This document shows positions 1-9,005 of a stretch of 64,000 bases of DNA, one piece after another; position 1 is the stretch's first letter; every line of letters begins with the position of its first letter. Both the position numbers and the translations under genes were made by a program. The notes beneath the pieces were generated by a model. The model was given only the letters and a program-made list of their open reading frames with translations. It made no database searches and was not told where the DNA came from. This stretch comes from Bacteroidaceae bacterium (GTDB lineage Bacteria; Bacteroidota; Bacteroidia; Bacteroidales; Bacteroidaceae): assembly GCA_017559845.1 (NCBI GenBank), contig JAFYQQ010000014.1, forward strand, positions 1 through 64,000, written 5' to 3'.

Positions 1-1
1 C

Positions 2-910
2 ACGGCCACCGGTCCAACGCGAAAGGTGGGAAAGTTGGAGAAGCTCAGCCTGCGCAGCGTGCGCATTCCCGTTGGGATTGAAAAGCCCTTCTCGGCCCTT
101 CACGTTTCCGACTCGCACCTTACGTTTGCCGACACGCGCGATGACGAACGCAAATGGAAACTGGCGGCCGGAAGACAGCGCATCTTCCTTCGCGCCGAAC
201 ACTATCTCAACGAAGCCATCACCTTTGCTAACCGCCACGAAATGCCTATCCTACACACTGGCGACCTTATAGACTTCGTCTCAGAAGCCAACCTGGACAT
301 GGTGGCAGCTCATTTCCAACAGGCAGATTGGTTTGTGGCAGCCGGAAACCACGAATATTCCCAATATGTAGGCGAGGCGCTTGAAGACGCCGCCTATCGG
401 GCCGCCTCCTTTGACAAGGTGCAGGCTGCCTATCCCAACGACCTCAACTGCGCCTCTCGTGTGATAAACGGACTCAACCTCGTATCCCTGGACAACGGCT
501 ACTATCAGGTAACGGAGCAGCAGCACCAGTTTGTCATGGAACAGGTCAAGAAAGGCCTGCCCATCGTATTGATGGTCCATGTCCCGTTCTACGCTCCCCA
601 GCAATGCGAGTTGGGGTTGAAGCAGACCAAAGGTTTGTGTGCCTATCTGGCCGGCGTGCCGTTGGAGATAACCAGCAAGTACGACCCCAATTTCAAGGGA
701 ACGGAACAATGGCGCAACCGAGGCGTACAGCAACGCGCCACCAAGGCTACTCTCGATTTTGTGGCATGGCTCAAGGAGCAGCCTCTGCTCAAAGGCATTC
801 TGGCCGGTCATTGCCATTACTATTTCCAGGAACAGTTCTCCCCTACCTGTGTCCAATACACCGTGGCGGCGGGATACACCGGACAGGCACAAGTGGTGCA
901 GTTCTGCTAA
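2..910 (+). CDS. Calcineurin-like metallophosphoesterase, 5' end outside window
   Basis: The reading frame is open from the left edge, so the true start probably lies before the window; a GTG at 26 is the first possible internal start. Metal-binding motifs of the calcineurin-like phosphoesterase fold appear in order: DSH near the N-terminus (HVSDSHL), GDLID, GNHE, HVPF and GHCHYYF. This order and spacing is the standard dinuclear-metal active site, so hydrolysis of a phosphoester is a safe class call, but the substrate cannot be read from sequence. It ends 34 bp before the convergent radical SAM gene. No signal peptide can be judged because the start is missing. Confidence 0.8.
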   Translation, partial: TATGPTRKVGKLEKLSLRSVRIPVGIEKPFSALHVSDSHLTFADTRDDERKWKLAAGRQRIFLRAEHYLNEAITFANRHEMPILHTGDLIDFVSEANLDMVAAHFQQADWFVAAGNHEYSQYVGEALEDAAYRAASFDKVQAAYPNDLNCASRVINGLNLVSLDNGYYQVTEQQHQFVMEQVKKGLPIVLMVHVPFYAPQQCELGLKQTKGLCAYLAGVPLEITSKYDPNFKGTEQWRNRGVQQRATKATLDFVAWLKEQPLLKGILAGHCHYYFQEQFSPTCVQYTVAAGYTGQAQVVQFC

Positions 911-944
911 GGGGTGAATATAAAATGATACAGAACCGCCCTTA

Positions 945-1721
945 TCAGTAACTTACACTTATATCAAAGCCTAGGGCGCGGACTTGGGCGGCGATGCCGT
1001 CCAGCTGTTCGTGGGTGGCTTTCTGAAGACCCTGCACCGGTGTTTCGCGGTCTATGGTGTAAATCATCACTTGGCTGGGCTGTATGCGCTGCAATGCTTG
1101 GAGCCAGGGTTTCACATACTGGGCCGAGGTGTTGTCATAGCTTACTCCCCCACTCTCTCCCTGCATGAAGAGGGTCTGCACGATAATGTGTCCGCGGAAC
1201 TGGCACATGTCCTCAATGACCTTTTCCACATCATAGTTTCCCTGCGGACGGTCTGTGCGGAGGATGTATTCCGGATTCACGGTGTCGAGCTTCAGAATGT
1301 TGTTGTCCACCCTCATCAGCGCCTCTCTGACCTCTGGCTTGTGGATGCGTGTGGAATTGCTCAACACGCTGATTTTGGCCTCGGGACAGAAACGGTCTCT
1401 GAGTCGGATTGCGCAGTCCACAGCTTCGGGGAAGCGAGGGTGCATGGTGGGTTCGCCGTTTCCGGCAAAGGTGAGCACATCGGGCATCCTGCCTTCTGCC
1501 TTCATTTTTTCCAGCGTTTCAGTCAGCGCTGTTTCCAACTCCTCAATGGTGGGAAGGGGGCGCTTGGGACGGCGTTCCGCATTGAGGCCGCATTCGCAGT
1601 AGATGCAGTCGAAACTGCAGACTTTTCCGTCTGCGGGAAGCAGGTTGATGCCGAGGGAAACGCCGAGCCGCCTGCTCTGGACAGGACCGAAAACGGGCGA
1701 AGGGTAGATGACAGTGCTCAT
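945..1721 (-). CDS. Radical SAM protein, COG0731-like
   Basis: The protein of about 258 residues carries the radical SAM cluster motif CSFDCIYC, followed by GNGEPT (SAM-binding GGE-like motif). It resembles the COG0731 group of short radical SAM proteins related to wyosine-base synthases; the actual reaction in bacteria is not established. I place the start at the ATG at 1721 (MSTVIYPSP...) although the frame extends to 1790. The best promoter -7 box on this strand (TAACTTTG, 1788-1795) would start transcription near 1782, downstream of the longer start, and family members begin close to this Met. It is divergent from the DUF4294 gene. Confidence 0.8.
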   Translation of the reverse strand: MSTVIYPSPVFGPVQSRRLGVSLGINLLPADGKVCSFDCIYCECGLNAERRPKRPLPTIEELETALTETLEKMKAEGRMPDVLTFAGNGEPTMHPRFPEAVDCAIRLRDRFCPEAKISVLSNSTRIHKPEVREALMRVDNNILKLDTVNPEYILRTDRPQGNYDVEKVIEDMCQFRGHIIVQTLFMQGESGGVSYDNTSAQYVKPWLQALQRIQPSQVMIYTIDRETPVQGLQKATHEQLDGIAAQVRALGFDISVSY

Positions 1722-1787
1722 GTGTCTTGTTACGTTTTTTTGTGGTAAAAAATGTATCCTCTTCTTGTCGGAAGGGCTTATAGAATG

Positions 1788-1795
1788 CAAAGTTA
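1788..1795 (-). promoter_or_regulatory. -7 promoter element of the radical SAM gene
   Basis: TAACTTTG on the minus strand matches the Bacteroidota -7 consensus TAnnTTTG. No clear -33 TTG was found at the usual distance. Its position argues for the shorter start of the radical SAM gene. Confidence 0.5.
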
Positions 1796-1840
1796 CGTTA
1801 TTTTAACTAAAATAAGCGTCAGACATTAGAATTTTATTCG

Positions 1841-1848
1841 TATTTTTG
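1841..1848 (+). promoter_or_regulatory. -7 promoter element directly before the DUF4294 gene
   Basis: TATTTTTG is a perfect TAnnTTTG match ending only 8 bp before the ATG at 1857. Transcription would start about 3-5 nt before the start codon, giving an almost leaderless mRNA. Confidence 0.5.
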
Positions 1849-1856
1849 CAATCGGT

Positions 1857-2492
1857 ATGAAGCGAATGTACCTTTTCCTCGTTGCCCTTTCGGCATGGCT
1901 GCTTCCTGTTTTTGGGCAGGAAGAGGTGGATTCTTTGTGGGATGACTTGCCTACAACATACAAGCTGAAGACGCAGTGGTACCGCTACAAGGATCCCGTC
2001 ATTGAGGGCAATGATACGGTTTGGTGCTATCTGCTTCCCGAGGTGCCTGTGTATGCCCCGCTCAAGTTCAAGAACGAGCGCGAGCGCCGCCAGTTCAACC
2101 GCCTTGTCTATAACGTGAAGAAGGTGCTGCCCATTGCCCAGGAAGCCAACGCCCTCATTGCCGAAACGTACGAGGTGCTGGAGCAGCTGCCCGACAAGAA
2201 GTCAAAGGAGGAACACATCCGCAACGTGGAAAAGGACATAAAGGAGACCTACACCCCGCGCATGAAAAAGCTGACCTATTCCCAGGGAAAGCTCCTCATC
2301 AAACTGGTGGACCGCGAGTGCAACCAGTCCTCTTACGAGATTGTCCAGGCCTTCTTTGGCCCCGCCAAGGCCGCCTTCTATCAGCTCTTTGCCTGGACCT
2401 TCCGAGCCAGCCTGAAGAAAGAGTACGATCCCGAGGGCGATGACCGTCTCATCGAACGCGTCGTGCGTCAGGTTGAGTCCGGACAGCTTTAA
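1857..2492 (+). CDS. DUF4294 family exported protein
   Basis: A 211-residue protein with an N-terminal signal peptide (MKRMYLFLVALSAWLLPVFG) and a charged, mainly helical body. Its middle (PVYAPLKFKNERERRQFNRL, followed by the YNVKKVLPIA stretch) and end match what I know of the Bacteroidota-restricted DUF4294 family. The function is unknown; export to the periplasm or outer membrane is inferred from the signal sequence. The promoter -7 element sits immediately upstream. A second Met three codons in (MYLFLV...) is an alternative start. The next gene (PIG-L) follows after 62 bp in the same direction. Confidence 0.75.
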   Translation: MKRMYLFLVALSAWLLPVFGQEEVDSLWDDLPTTYKLKTQWYRYKDPVIEGNDTVWCYLLPEVPVYAPLKFKNERERRQFNRLVYNVKKVLPIAQEANALIAETYEVLEQLPDKKSKEEHIRNVEKDIKETYTPRMKKLTYSQGKLLIKLVDRECNQSSYEIVQAFFGPAKAAFYQLFAWTFRASLKKEYDPEGDDRLIERVVRQVESGQL

Positions 2493-2554
2493 CGCAGGAA
2501 AATAGGGGGGGCACGGCCAGAACAACATATTATTAACAATATAAAGAAAACATC

Positions 2555-3301
2555 ATGAACAGAAGAGACATGCTCAAAGTTACAGGTACAGCAATCGCCA
2601 GCAGCAGCTTGTTGGGAACTGACGCCTTTGCGGCCGGACAGCAGACAGCGGACAAGAAAACCAAGGTGCTGGTAATCGGCGCACACCCCGATGACCCCGA
2701 AACCACAACCGGAGGCGCCATCCTCAAGATGAAGGAGGCCGGATACGAGGTGGTTGCCGTCTATATGACCAGAGGACAGTCGGGCATAAAGGGCAAGACC
2801 CACGAAGAGGCCGGAGCCATCCGAACTCTCGAAGCCGAGAACGCATGCAAGGTGCTTGGCATCCGTCCCATTTTCATGTCACAGGTGGACGGTTACTCCG
2901 AGATAAACGTGGACCGCTACAAGGAAATGCAGGAAATCATCGTTCAGGAAAATCCCGACATCGTCTTCACGCACTGGACCCTCGACCTCCATCGCGACCA
3001 CCGCGTATGCTCCTGCCTTGTGCTTGAGGCGTGGAGAAGGCTCAAGTATAAGTTTGAACTGTATTTCTTCGAGCCGATGACTGGTGGCCAGGCCCAGCTG
3101 TTCAACCCCACGGACTATATTGACATCACCGATGTTGCCGAGAAGAAGCGTGAGGCATGCGACTGCCACGTAAGCCAGGGCATGGACGGCATCTACAATA
3201 ATTGGCACGATATCATGGAACGCTTCCGCGGAAATGAACATCACTGCAAGCGTGCCGAGGCGTTCATCCACTTGCGAAGAACAGGAAACGATATTCTGTA
3301 A
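2555..3301 (+). CDS. PIG-L family deacetylase with Tat-like signal
   Basis: 248 residues. The zinc-binding signature AHPDDPE is at residues 43-49 and a downstream HxDH-type motif (DLHRDHR) is present, both typical of the PIG-L/LmbE N-acetyl sugar deacetylase family. The N-terminus begins MNRRDMLK followed by a small-residue hydrophobic stretch, which looks like a twin-arginine export signal, so the enzyme is probably periplasmic. The substrate, likely an N-acetylated sugar or glycoconjugate, is not visible. It may be co-transcribed with the DUF4294 gene. Confidence 0.85.
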   Translation: MNRRDMLKVTGTAIASSSLLGTDAFAAGQQTADKKTKVLVIGAHPDDPETTTGGAILKMKEAGYEVVAVYMTRGQSGIKGKTHEEAGAIRTLEAENACKVLGIRPIFMSQVDGYSEINVDRYKEMQEIIVQENPDIVFTHWTLDLHRDHRVCSCLVLEAWRRLKYKFELYFFEPMTGGQAQLFNPTDYIDITDVAEKKREACDCHVSQGMDGIYNNWHDIMERFRGNEHHCKRAEAFIHLRRTGNDIL

Positions 3302-3740
3302 GAATACAAAAACGCAAAATTGCAAAATGCAAAGCGTTTCCGTAACGCTGTAATACACAATAAGATACATTTTTTATCCTTTGCAAATTCCTTGCAAAAT
3401 GACCGAAAAAGGGTGTTTTTGAGGGCTGAAACATGATGTTTTTGCGCACAAAACGCCCTTTTTCTGGGTCTATTTTCCTTGTCTGGTTTCGTTTTATTGG
3501 AGCAAGGCACAAAGATTTGTTTCATTCGCCATGAAAAATATTGAAGCAAGCATTACGTTTCTCGCCCGTTTGTGTGGGACATTCAAACAGAATCATCTTT
3601 TTAGCCTTTCTACCATATATTGAGGAAAAAAAAACACGACAAGCCACATATCTGAAATATTATATTTATCTTTGCAAAGACATTTGGATTATTAATTGAT
3701 AAAACATATTTGCCTATGGGACATTGCGTATAATTTGATA
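3302..3740. other. Gene-free stretch with GCAAAAT tract and a long inverted repeat
   Basis: No convincing gene is seen. Just after the PIG-L stop is a tract of near-tandem GCAAAAT/GCAAAA words (about 3304-3333). An inverted repeat follows: AAAAAGGGTGTTTT (3406-3419) against AAAACGCCCTTTTT (3450-3463), 13 of 14 positions complementary, with a smaller AAACAT/ATGTTT hairpin inside its loop; it could act as a terminator. A perfect -7 box TATCTTTG occurs at 3667-3674. Confidence 0.5.
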
Positions 3741-3943
3741 CGCACATTTAAAAGACATATTTGGAAAAGCGTTTTAGTTTTATTCCTCCTATCTAAAAGT
3801 TTGGCGACTAATGGATACTAATACGAATAATACTGAAATGCTCACGCTGTATAGGCGTGGGCTTTTAGTTATTCTGTTAGTAGGTCACGCCAAACACCTT
3901 AGATAGGGAATACACTAAAAAGTACCACGCTTTTTTGTGTGCG
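3741..3943 (+). ncRNA. ssrS: 6S RNA-like structured RNA (Bacteroidales-1 type)
   Basis: The region folds by hand into one long rod with internal bulges. Outside to inside the pairs are CGCACA (3741-3746) with TGTGCG (3938-3943); AAAAGCG (3765-3771) with CGCTTTT (3928-3934); TTTTAGT (3772-3778) with ACTAAAA (3914-3920); CCTATCTAA (3788-3796) with TTAGATAGG (3899-3907); TTTGGCG with CGCCAAA; and an apical GCTCACGC/GCGTGGGC hairpin around 3839-3861. A long imperfect duplex of about 200 nt is the hallmark of 6S RNA, which binds RNA polymerase and mimics an open promoter. Rfam's Bacteroidales-1 motif has been assigned to 6S. A promoter-like TTTG (3709) - 16 bp - TATAATTTG (3729) would start the RNA near 3742. 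The exact ends are estimates. Confidence 0.65.
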
Positions 3944-3995
3944 TCTGTTAGGAATCTATTAAAAAACGTTACATTTACTTTATATTAAGATAATT

Positions 3996-6437
3996 ATGAA
4001 TTATAAAAAAACACTTTGTATCTGCACATGTATATTACTTTTAAATGTACACGTCCGTGCAGAAATCATCACAAAAGACAGCGCAGCTATTGTGGCGAAA
4101 AATTTCATGGAATCTATGGGTTTTCGTAATAAAAAGCTTGTACCTTTTAACTTTCATGTAACTAAAACGCGTGTCAATACGCAGTCTATAGAACCTCCTG
4201 CATATCATATATACCATGGAGAAAACAATGAGGGATTTGTTATAGTATCTGGTGATAATATAGCTAAACCAATTCTTGGTTACTCGTTTGACACTATCAT
4301 AAGCGACAGCACCAGCAATTTTCCTCCTGCTATGGAAGAATGGTTAGAGGAAATGGAAGAACAAATATTGTGGGCGCGCAAACAAGGTTTCGAGCAGAGT
4401 GCCGAAGTTGCACAAGAATGGAAAACACCAAAATATGGTAGTGTCGTAGTACGGATGAAAACTGCTTTATGGGATCAGGGAGACCCATTTAATCAACAAT
4501 GTCCTTTGGAAAGAGGGAAAAGATGTGTTACTGGTTGCACTGCTACCGCATACGCAATCTTGATGAAATATTATGGCTACCCAACGATTGGACGAGGAAA
4601 AACTCAAGAATATGTTTGTGAAGAAAGCGGCATTCATGTTGCACCCAGAAACTTAGAACATAACTATCAATGGAATATGATGCCATTGGAATACAAGCGT
4701 GGTCAGTATAGTCAACAGGAAGCAAATAGTGTCTCACAGTTAATGGCGGACATAGGAGTTGCAATACAATCCGATTATTCGGTCGAGGGTACAAGTGCGT
4801 ATCTTGGAAGAAACGATATTTTTGTCCATTTTGGATATAACCCAGGAACTCGAATGAAAAAGAAAGATTATACGGCAAACGAATGGCATTCAATGCTATG
4901 TGCAGAATTAGAGTTAGCCCGTCCTGTCATTTACCGTGGTTCTTCTTCACCTGACAAAGGGGGGCATGCGTTTATTATTGATGGCTATACTAACCAAAAT
5001 GAGTTCTTCATTAATTGGGGATGGGGAGGAAGTTATAACGGTGCATTTCTTTTAAATGCGCTAACCCCAGGTGGAGATGATTTTAGAAGTGACCAAGAAG
5101 CATATTTCGATTGCGTGCCAGCATCGGAACTTCCTGTTGTGGCAAAAGTTGGTGAAATTGGATGTCCTTCGCTCAAAACAGCCATTGCATTAGCTCCCCA
5201 GGACGGAGAACCAACCCTGATTACGATGCAGCAGAATACCGAAATAAATTACGAAGAAATTTGTGAAAATCAGAATATTCAGTTAGACCTTAATGGATAT
5301 ACAATAAATATAGAAGATTATGGAATATATAATCGTGGAACTCTCCATATTATTGACAGCAAAGGAATGGGTAAGATGAATATAAAGACCGGGAACAATT
5401 CTATCATTAATAATTATGGATTCTTGATAATCGAAGGAGGTGAATTTTACAATTTAGTGCAAATAAATACGGAAGAGACTGACTATCGCCGTTGTATTTG
5501 GACTGCAGAAGAAACAACTACACATATTACGGGAGGCAAGTTTATAGGTGTTAATCAAGTTCTTTGTACTCATGGTGAATTTACAATTTCTAATGGAGAG
5601 TTTACGTGCACAAACAATGGAAGTGTTGTTTCTAATTTTGGAAAAACAGGAACGTTGTCCATCAATGGAGGAACTTTTGAAAATTCCCTGTCAACGGTTG
5701 GTGGCAATGACTACCGTCGTTGTGTGTGGACCTCGGAAGGAACAAACACACTTATAAATGGTGGGGAATACATTTCTTCCAGTCAAGTCTTATGCTTCAA
5801 TGGGGATGCAACAATTGAGAATGGTAATTTTGAATGTACTGGTAACAGTGAGGTCGTCGCAAACTACAACACTATGGGTATTCTAACAATCAATGGGGGA
5901 TTTTTCGAGAATACGTCAACAGGAATAGAAGAAAAGGATTATCGCCGTTGTGTTTGGACAAACAATGGAACCATAACATACATTAACGGAGGTAGTTTTA
6001 TTAATAAATCTAATTCGCAAACATTGTGTTTCAATGGAGATGCGGTAATAACAAACGGTGTTATAGAAAACAAAGGAAGGGGTATTGGCTGCATTTCTAA
6101 CGGAAACGTGAAAATTACGGATTGTATGTTGTGCGCCAACCAAATATTGTATATGGTAAATGGCGCTATTTTGAAATGTTCTGGTGGTTTCTATTCTCAA
6201 AAGGTAGGAGACGAATACCTGGAAAAAGGTTACAAGTGTATTTCCAATAATGGTCTCAATTCTTTAAAATATCCATTTAAAATAAATAATGAAACAGGAA
6301 TAGATGCGATTGAAAACGATGGAGTTATAAATGATGTATATTACGACTTAAATGGTAAGAGACACACTAAAACACAAAAAGGGGTAAACATTATTCGTAA
6401 ACCCAATGGAAAGAGTGTGAAAATCTTGTACAAATAA
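3996..6437 (+). CDS. Secreted C10 (streptopain-like) cysteine protease with repeat domain
   Basis: 813 residues. Signal peptide (MNYKKTLCICTCILLLNVHV...), a propeptide-like region to about residue 140 (including NEGFVIVSGDN), then the C10 catalytic domain. The active-site cysteine is in GCTATAYA (about residue 181), the catalytic histidine in GGHAFIIDGY (about 323), and FINWGWGG follows. After about residue 380 comes a beta-helix-like region containing three copies of a repeat that starts DYRRC(I/V)W at residues about 496, 572 and 648, exactly 76 codons apart. The C-terminus (YYDLNGKRH ... NGKSVKILYK) resembles Bacteroidota secretion or anchoring tails. Base composition is far more AT-rich than the neighbours, which suggests acquisition by transfer. 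It stands alone downstream of the 6S-like RNA. Confidence 0.85.
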   Translation: MNYKKTLCICTCILLLNVHVRAEIITKDSAAIVAKNFMESMGFRNKKLVPFNFHVTKTRVNTQSIEPPAYHIYHGENNEGFVIVSGDNIAKPILGYSFDTIISDSTSNFPPAMEEWLEEMEEQILWARKQGFEQSAEVAQEWKTPKYGSVVVRMKTALWDQGDPFNQQCPLERGKRCVTGCTATAYAILMKYYGYPTIGRGKTQEYVCEESGIHVAPRNLEHNYQWNMMPLEYKRGQYSQQEANSVSQLMADIGVAIQSDYSVEGTSAYLGRNDIFVHFGYNPGTRMKKKDYTANEWHSMLCAELELARPVIYRGSSSPDKGGHAFIIDGYTNQNEFFINWGWGGSYNGAFLLNALTPGGDDFRSDQEAYFDCVPASELPVVAKVGEIGCPSLKTAIALAPQDGEPTLITMQQNTEINYEEICENQNIQLDLNGYTINIEDYGIYNRGTLHIIDSKGMGKMNIKTGNNSIINNYGFLIIEGGEFYNLVQINTEETDYRRCIWTAEETTTHITGGKFIGVNQVLCTHGEFTISNGEFTCTNNGSVVSNFGKTGTLSINGGTFENSLSTVGGNDYRRCVWTSEGTNTLINGGEYISSSQVLCFNGDATIENGNFECTGNSEVVANYNTMGILTINGGFFENTSTGIEEKDYRRCVWTNNGTITYINGGSFINKSNSQTLCFNGDAVITNGVIENKGRGIGCISNGNVKITDCMLCANQILYMVNGAILKCSGGFYSQKVGDEYLEKGYKCISNNGLNSLKYPFKINNETGIDAIENDGVINDVYYDLNGKRHTKTQKGVNIIRKPNGKSVKILYK

Positions 6438-7577
6438 GATTACCCCATAAAATAAATTTTAACGGAATTTAAACAAAGTAAAGGGACAAGAGGGTGTGAC
6501 CAATTTCGGCGCACCCTCTCCTGGCTTTATCAATGCATCACCCTACGAATTAACCGGTCTCTAATTACCCCGTCCTTTCTTCTTTGCCTCTTCCCCATCT
6601 TGTTGCCCTTTGTATGTCTCTCTTTTTATGCTTCCTTTCTGTTCCTGCTTCTCCGTTTTCACCCTCTACCGGCCTTCTCCCCTTGCCGGCTGCGCAAAAT
6701 GCAAAGCCAAAGTGGATGTGTAATGAAGTGGGTATCAAGGGAATGAAGATGCTGCATGGTGGATTTTTTTGCATTTTGCATTTTGCATTTTTGCAATTTT
6801 GCGTTTTTGTGTTTTGAAAAAAGCATTGCCCTGTTTTCCCTCACCTACGCGCGTTAATAATAAATAATATATATATATTAAGTTAATGAATGACATTCAT
6901 TAATTATTTCATTATTATTATATATATAGTTAAATAATATATTATTTAATTTAATATAGGTTTTTTCAGGGTTGCACCCCTCATGTTCTTTTGCAATGCA
7001 AAATGCAAAAACGCAAAATCTTTGTCTTATTTGTTTGGATTTCAATAGTTTGCAATTTTGCGTTTTGCATTTGCATTTTGCAAAGCTGTTGCGTTTCGTT
7101 GGGATGGGCGAGGGTGAAAAGTGTGCTTAAATAGTTGTGTTTCATGTAAATAACACATGTTTTTCTACTCTGCGCCAAAATACGTTTTGTGGCCCCAAAA
7201 AGGCCGTTTGTTCACCCAAAACGGCAGTTTGATGCTTCTTTTTCGTTGTTTTTTCTCTCCAAAACGCGGAAAATGCATTTTGTGTATTGGACGGCCGTTT
7301 CTTGCTTTTGGCGGTCGTTTTTGGTCTTCAAGGCGGCGTTTCGGATGCGATTCCCGTCGATTTCCATCGTTTTCCCGGTTTGCCGGAAAGGGCGGGATAC
7401 GGAAAATCCCTTACATGCCCGGCATACCCCGATTGGGGCATGACGAGGGAAAACAAACGCCGTCGTACGGAAAAAATTTTTTCCTGGGCAGGGAAAAAAT
7501 CACCCCTTCCGTCGTCAAACCGACTGGTTCCAATAATATTTTACAAATAAGCGAAAATAATTTTATTTTTTCAGTTC
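6438..7577. other. Gene-free 1.1 kb of low-complexity repeats
   Basis: No gene is supported; the open frames here are low-complexity. The region holds a hairpin after the protease (AGAGGGTG 6489-6496 with CACCCTCT 6512-6519, no clear U tract), several GCAAAAT/ATTTTGC tracts (about 6696-6705, 6770-6815, 6994-7018, 7051-7084), an AT-rich palindromic block near 6850-6955, and a GCCGTTT/AAACGGC inverted pair around 7205-7226 in a stretch rich in the words AAAACG and CGTTTT. Confidence 0.6.
6850..6955. repeat. AT-only palindromic block
   Basis: About 100 bp made almost only of A and T. The centre is a perfect inverted repeat, TTAATGAATG (6883-6892) and CATTCATTAA (6894-6903), flanked on both sides by TA-rich arms (TATATATA and related words) that can extend the pairing. 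It could be a cruciform, a protein-binding site or simple low-complexity drift. Confidence 0.55.
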
Positions 7578-8879
7578 TTACCTTTCAAACACTTTTTTCC
7601 CGTTTACCACATAGATGCCCTTGGGCAGCCCTTTGGTATCTGTGGTTTTGTGTCGAATCAGTTTTCCGTCTGTCGAATAGATATTGCCAGTCTTTGTCTT
7701 GTCTTCCGTTTTCGGGGTTTCTATGCCAGTTTCTTCTGTGGTAAGTTCCCTGCACATTCGTGCCACGTTCTCCATCAGCGATACGCCGCTGGCCATGGCA
7801 CCCATTGAGGCGTCTGTAGAGGGGTCGAACGACTCGCCCCAGTAATAGGGACAGTACATCTTTGGGTAGGATTCCTTGTCAAGTTTTTTCCATAGCGCAT
7901 CGGCATTTTTCAGCAGCGCCGAAACGATGGTGCGGCGATATGTGAGTGACATTTTTTCGTCCAGGCAGAAGTTTACGGCATAGGGAATCAGCACCGCCTT
8001 GAAAATACTTTGGTCCATGCTGGTGCCTTCGTGGCGCAGCAGTCCGTTGCTGGTACAGCGTCCGTTGGTGAAGGCATAATTGATGTAAGTGGCGGCCTTG
8101 CTCTTGTATTTTGTTTCGCCTGTGACGTGATACAACAGACGGCATGCCTCGCCAAAGGTTCCCTGCGTGTATGTGAGTGGCGGTTCTTCCACGCGTCCGT
8201 CGCTCTTGCAGATGTGGGTTGTCATGTAGTCATAGAATTTCTTGGCATATTCCAGATACGTTTCTGTTCCGTGCTTCTGGTACAGCTTTACTGCCATTAG
8301 GCAGGCCGGGCTCAGGGTACAGGCATTTGGTCCAGAGCCTTCGCTGTCGTTCCAGGGTAGCCACAATCCCTTTTCGTCTTCCTTGGCGCGCTTCATAATG
8401 GCCTTGTCAAACAGTGTCTTGGCCGTATTGGAGTAACTATTGTTGTCCAGAACTTCGCCCATTCGCAGCAGTGTAAGGGTTATCCAGCACATATCATCGG
8501 TGTAGGGATTCTCAAATCCTGTATTTCCTCCCGAATAGTTGTTGCCCTTGTTCTTGTACCACTTGGCGGCATAGTTCTTGTACAGCCCGGCAATGCCGTC
8601 GTATCCGCCTGCCTTGTTCCGTTCGTAGGCATAAACAATGGCATCGATGGCATGTGCCTGTTGCCAGTAGATATAGGTGTTGCTGCTGTTCTTGCCCTTT
8701 GGTGTGGCCCAGAACGTACCCTTCGATGTGTCCATAAATTCCTTTATGAAGACTGTTGTCAGACTGTCTGCCTTTCCTTCGTAGTTATCCTTTATCAGTT
8801 TTGCCAGAGTGGCATTGTAGGCCATGGCAGCGGTAGCCGTCGAGAAAATGGCCAGAAGCATCAGAATCTTTTTCTTCAT
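7578..8879 (-). CDS. Glycoside hydrolase family 76 (alpha-1,6-mannanase type)
   Basis: 433 residues with a signal peptide (MKKKILMLLAIFSTATAAMA) and an alpha-helical toroid-type body. The paired aspartates that form the GH76 active site are visible as YTDDMCW (D128-D129), and FGEACRLLYHVTGE and the GLLRHEGTSMDQ region also fit the family. GH76 enzymes cut alpha-1,6-mannan backbones such as fungal or yeast mannan. The C-terminus after residue about 385 (TGIETPKTED ... GIYVVNGKKVFER) looks like a linker plus a secretion-sorting style tail, so the enzyme is probably secreted or surface-attached. It stands as a single gene; no SusCD pair is adjacent. Confidence 0.85.
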   Translation of the reverse strand: MKKKILMLLAIFSTATAAMAYNATLAKLIKDNYEGKADSLTTVFIKEFMDTSKGTFWATPKGKNSSNTYIYWQQAHAIDAIVYAYERNKAGGYDGIAGLYKNYAAKWYKNKGNNYSGGNTGFENPYTDDMCWITLTLLRMGEVLDNNSYSNTAKTLFDKAIMKRAKEDEKGLWLPWNDSEGSGPNACTLSPACLMAVKLYQKHGTETYLEYAKKFYDYMTTHICKSDGRVEEPPLTYTQGTFGEACRLLYHVTGETKYKSKAATYINYAFTNGRCTSNGLLRHEGTSMDQSIFKAVLIPYAVNFCLDEKMSLTYRRTIVSALLKNADALWKKLDKESYPKMYCPYYWGESFDPSTDASMGAMASGVSLMENVARMCRELTTEETGIETPKTEDKTKTGNIYSTDGKLIRHKTTDTKGLPKGIYVVNGKKVFER

Positions 8880-9005
8880 ATTGTAAACTCTTTACCCTAC
8901 TATAGTATATATAATGCCCGTTCGGACAACATTTCTGCGTAAAGTTATATAAAAATGGTTACATCTGTCCCAATGTTTCCATATAAAATGATGAAAAGGG
9001 GTGGT

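Noticed and set aside
7157..7744. 195-codon open frame with many Phe and Arg in the repeat-rich gap
   Set aside because: Low-complexity translation, overlaps the GH76 gene end and has no homology that I can recognise.
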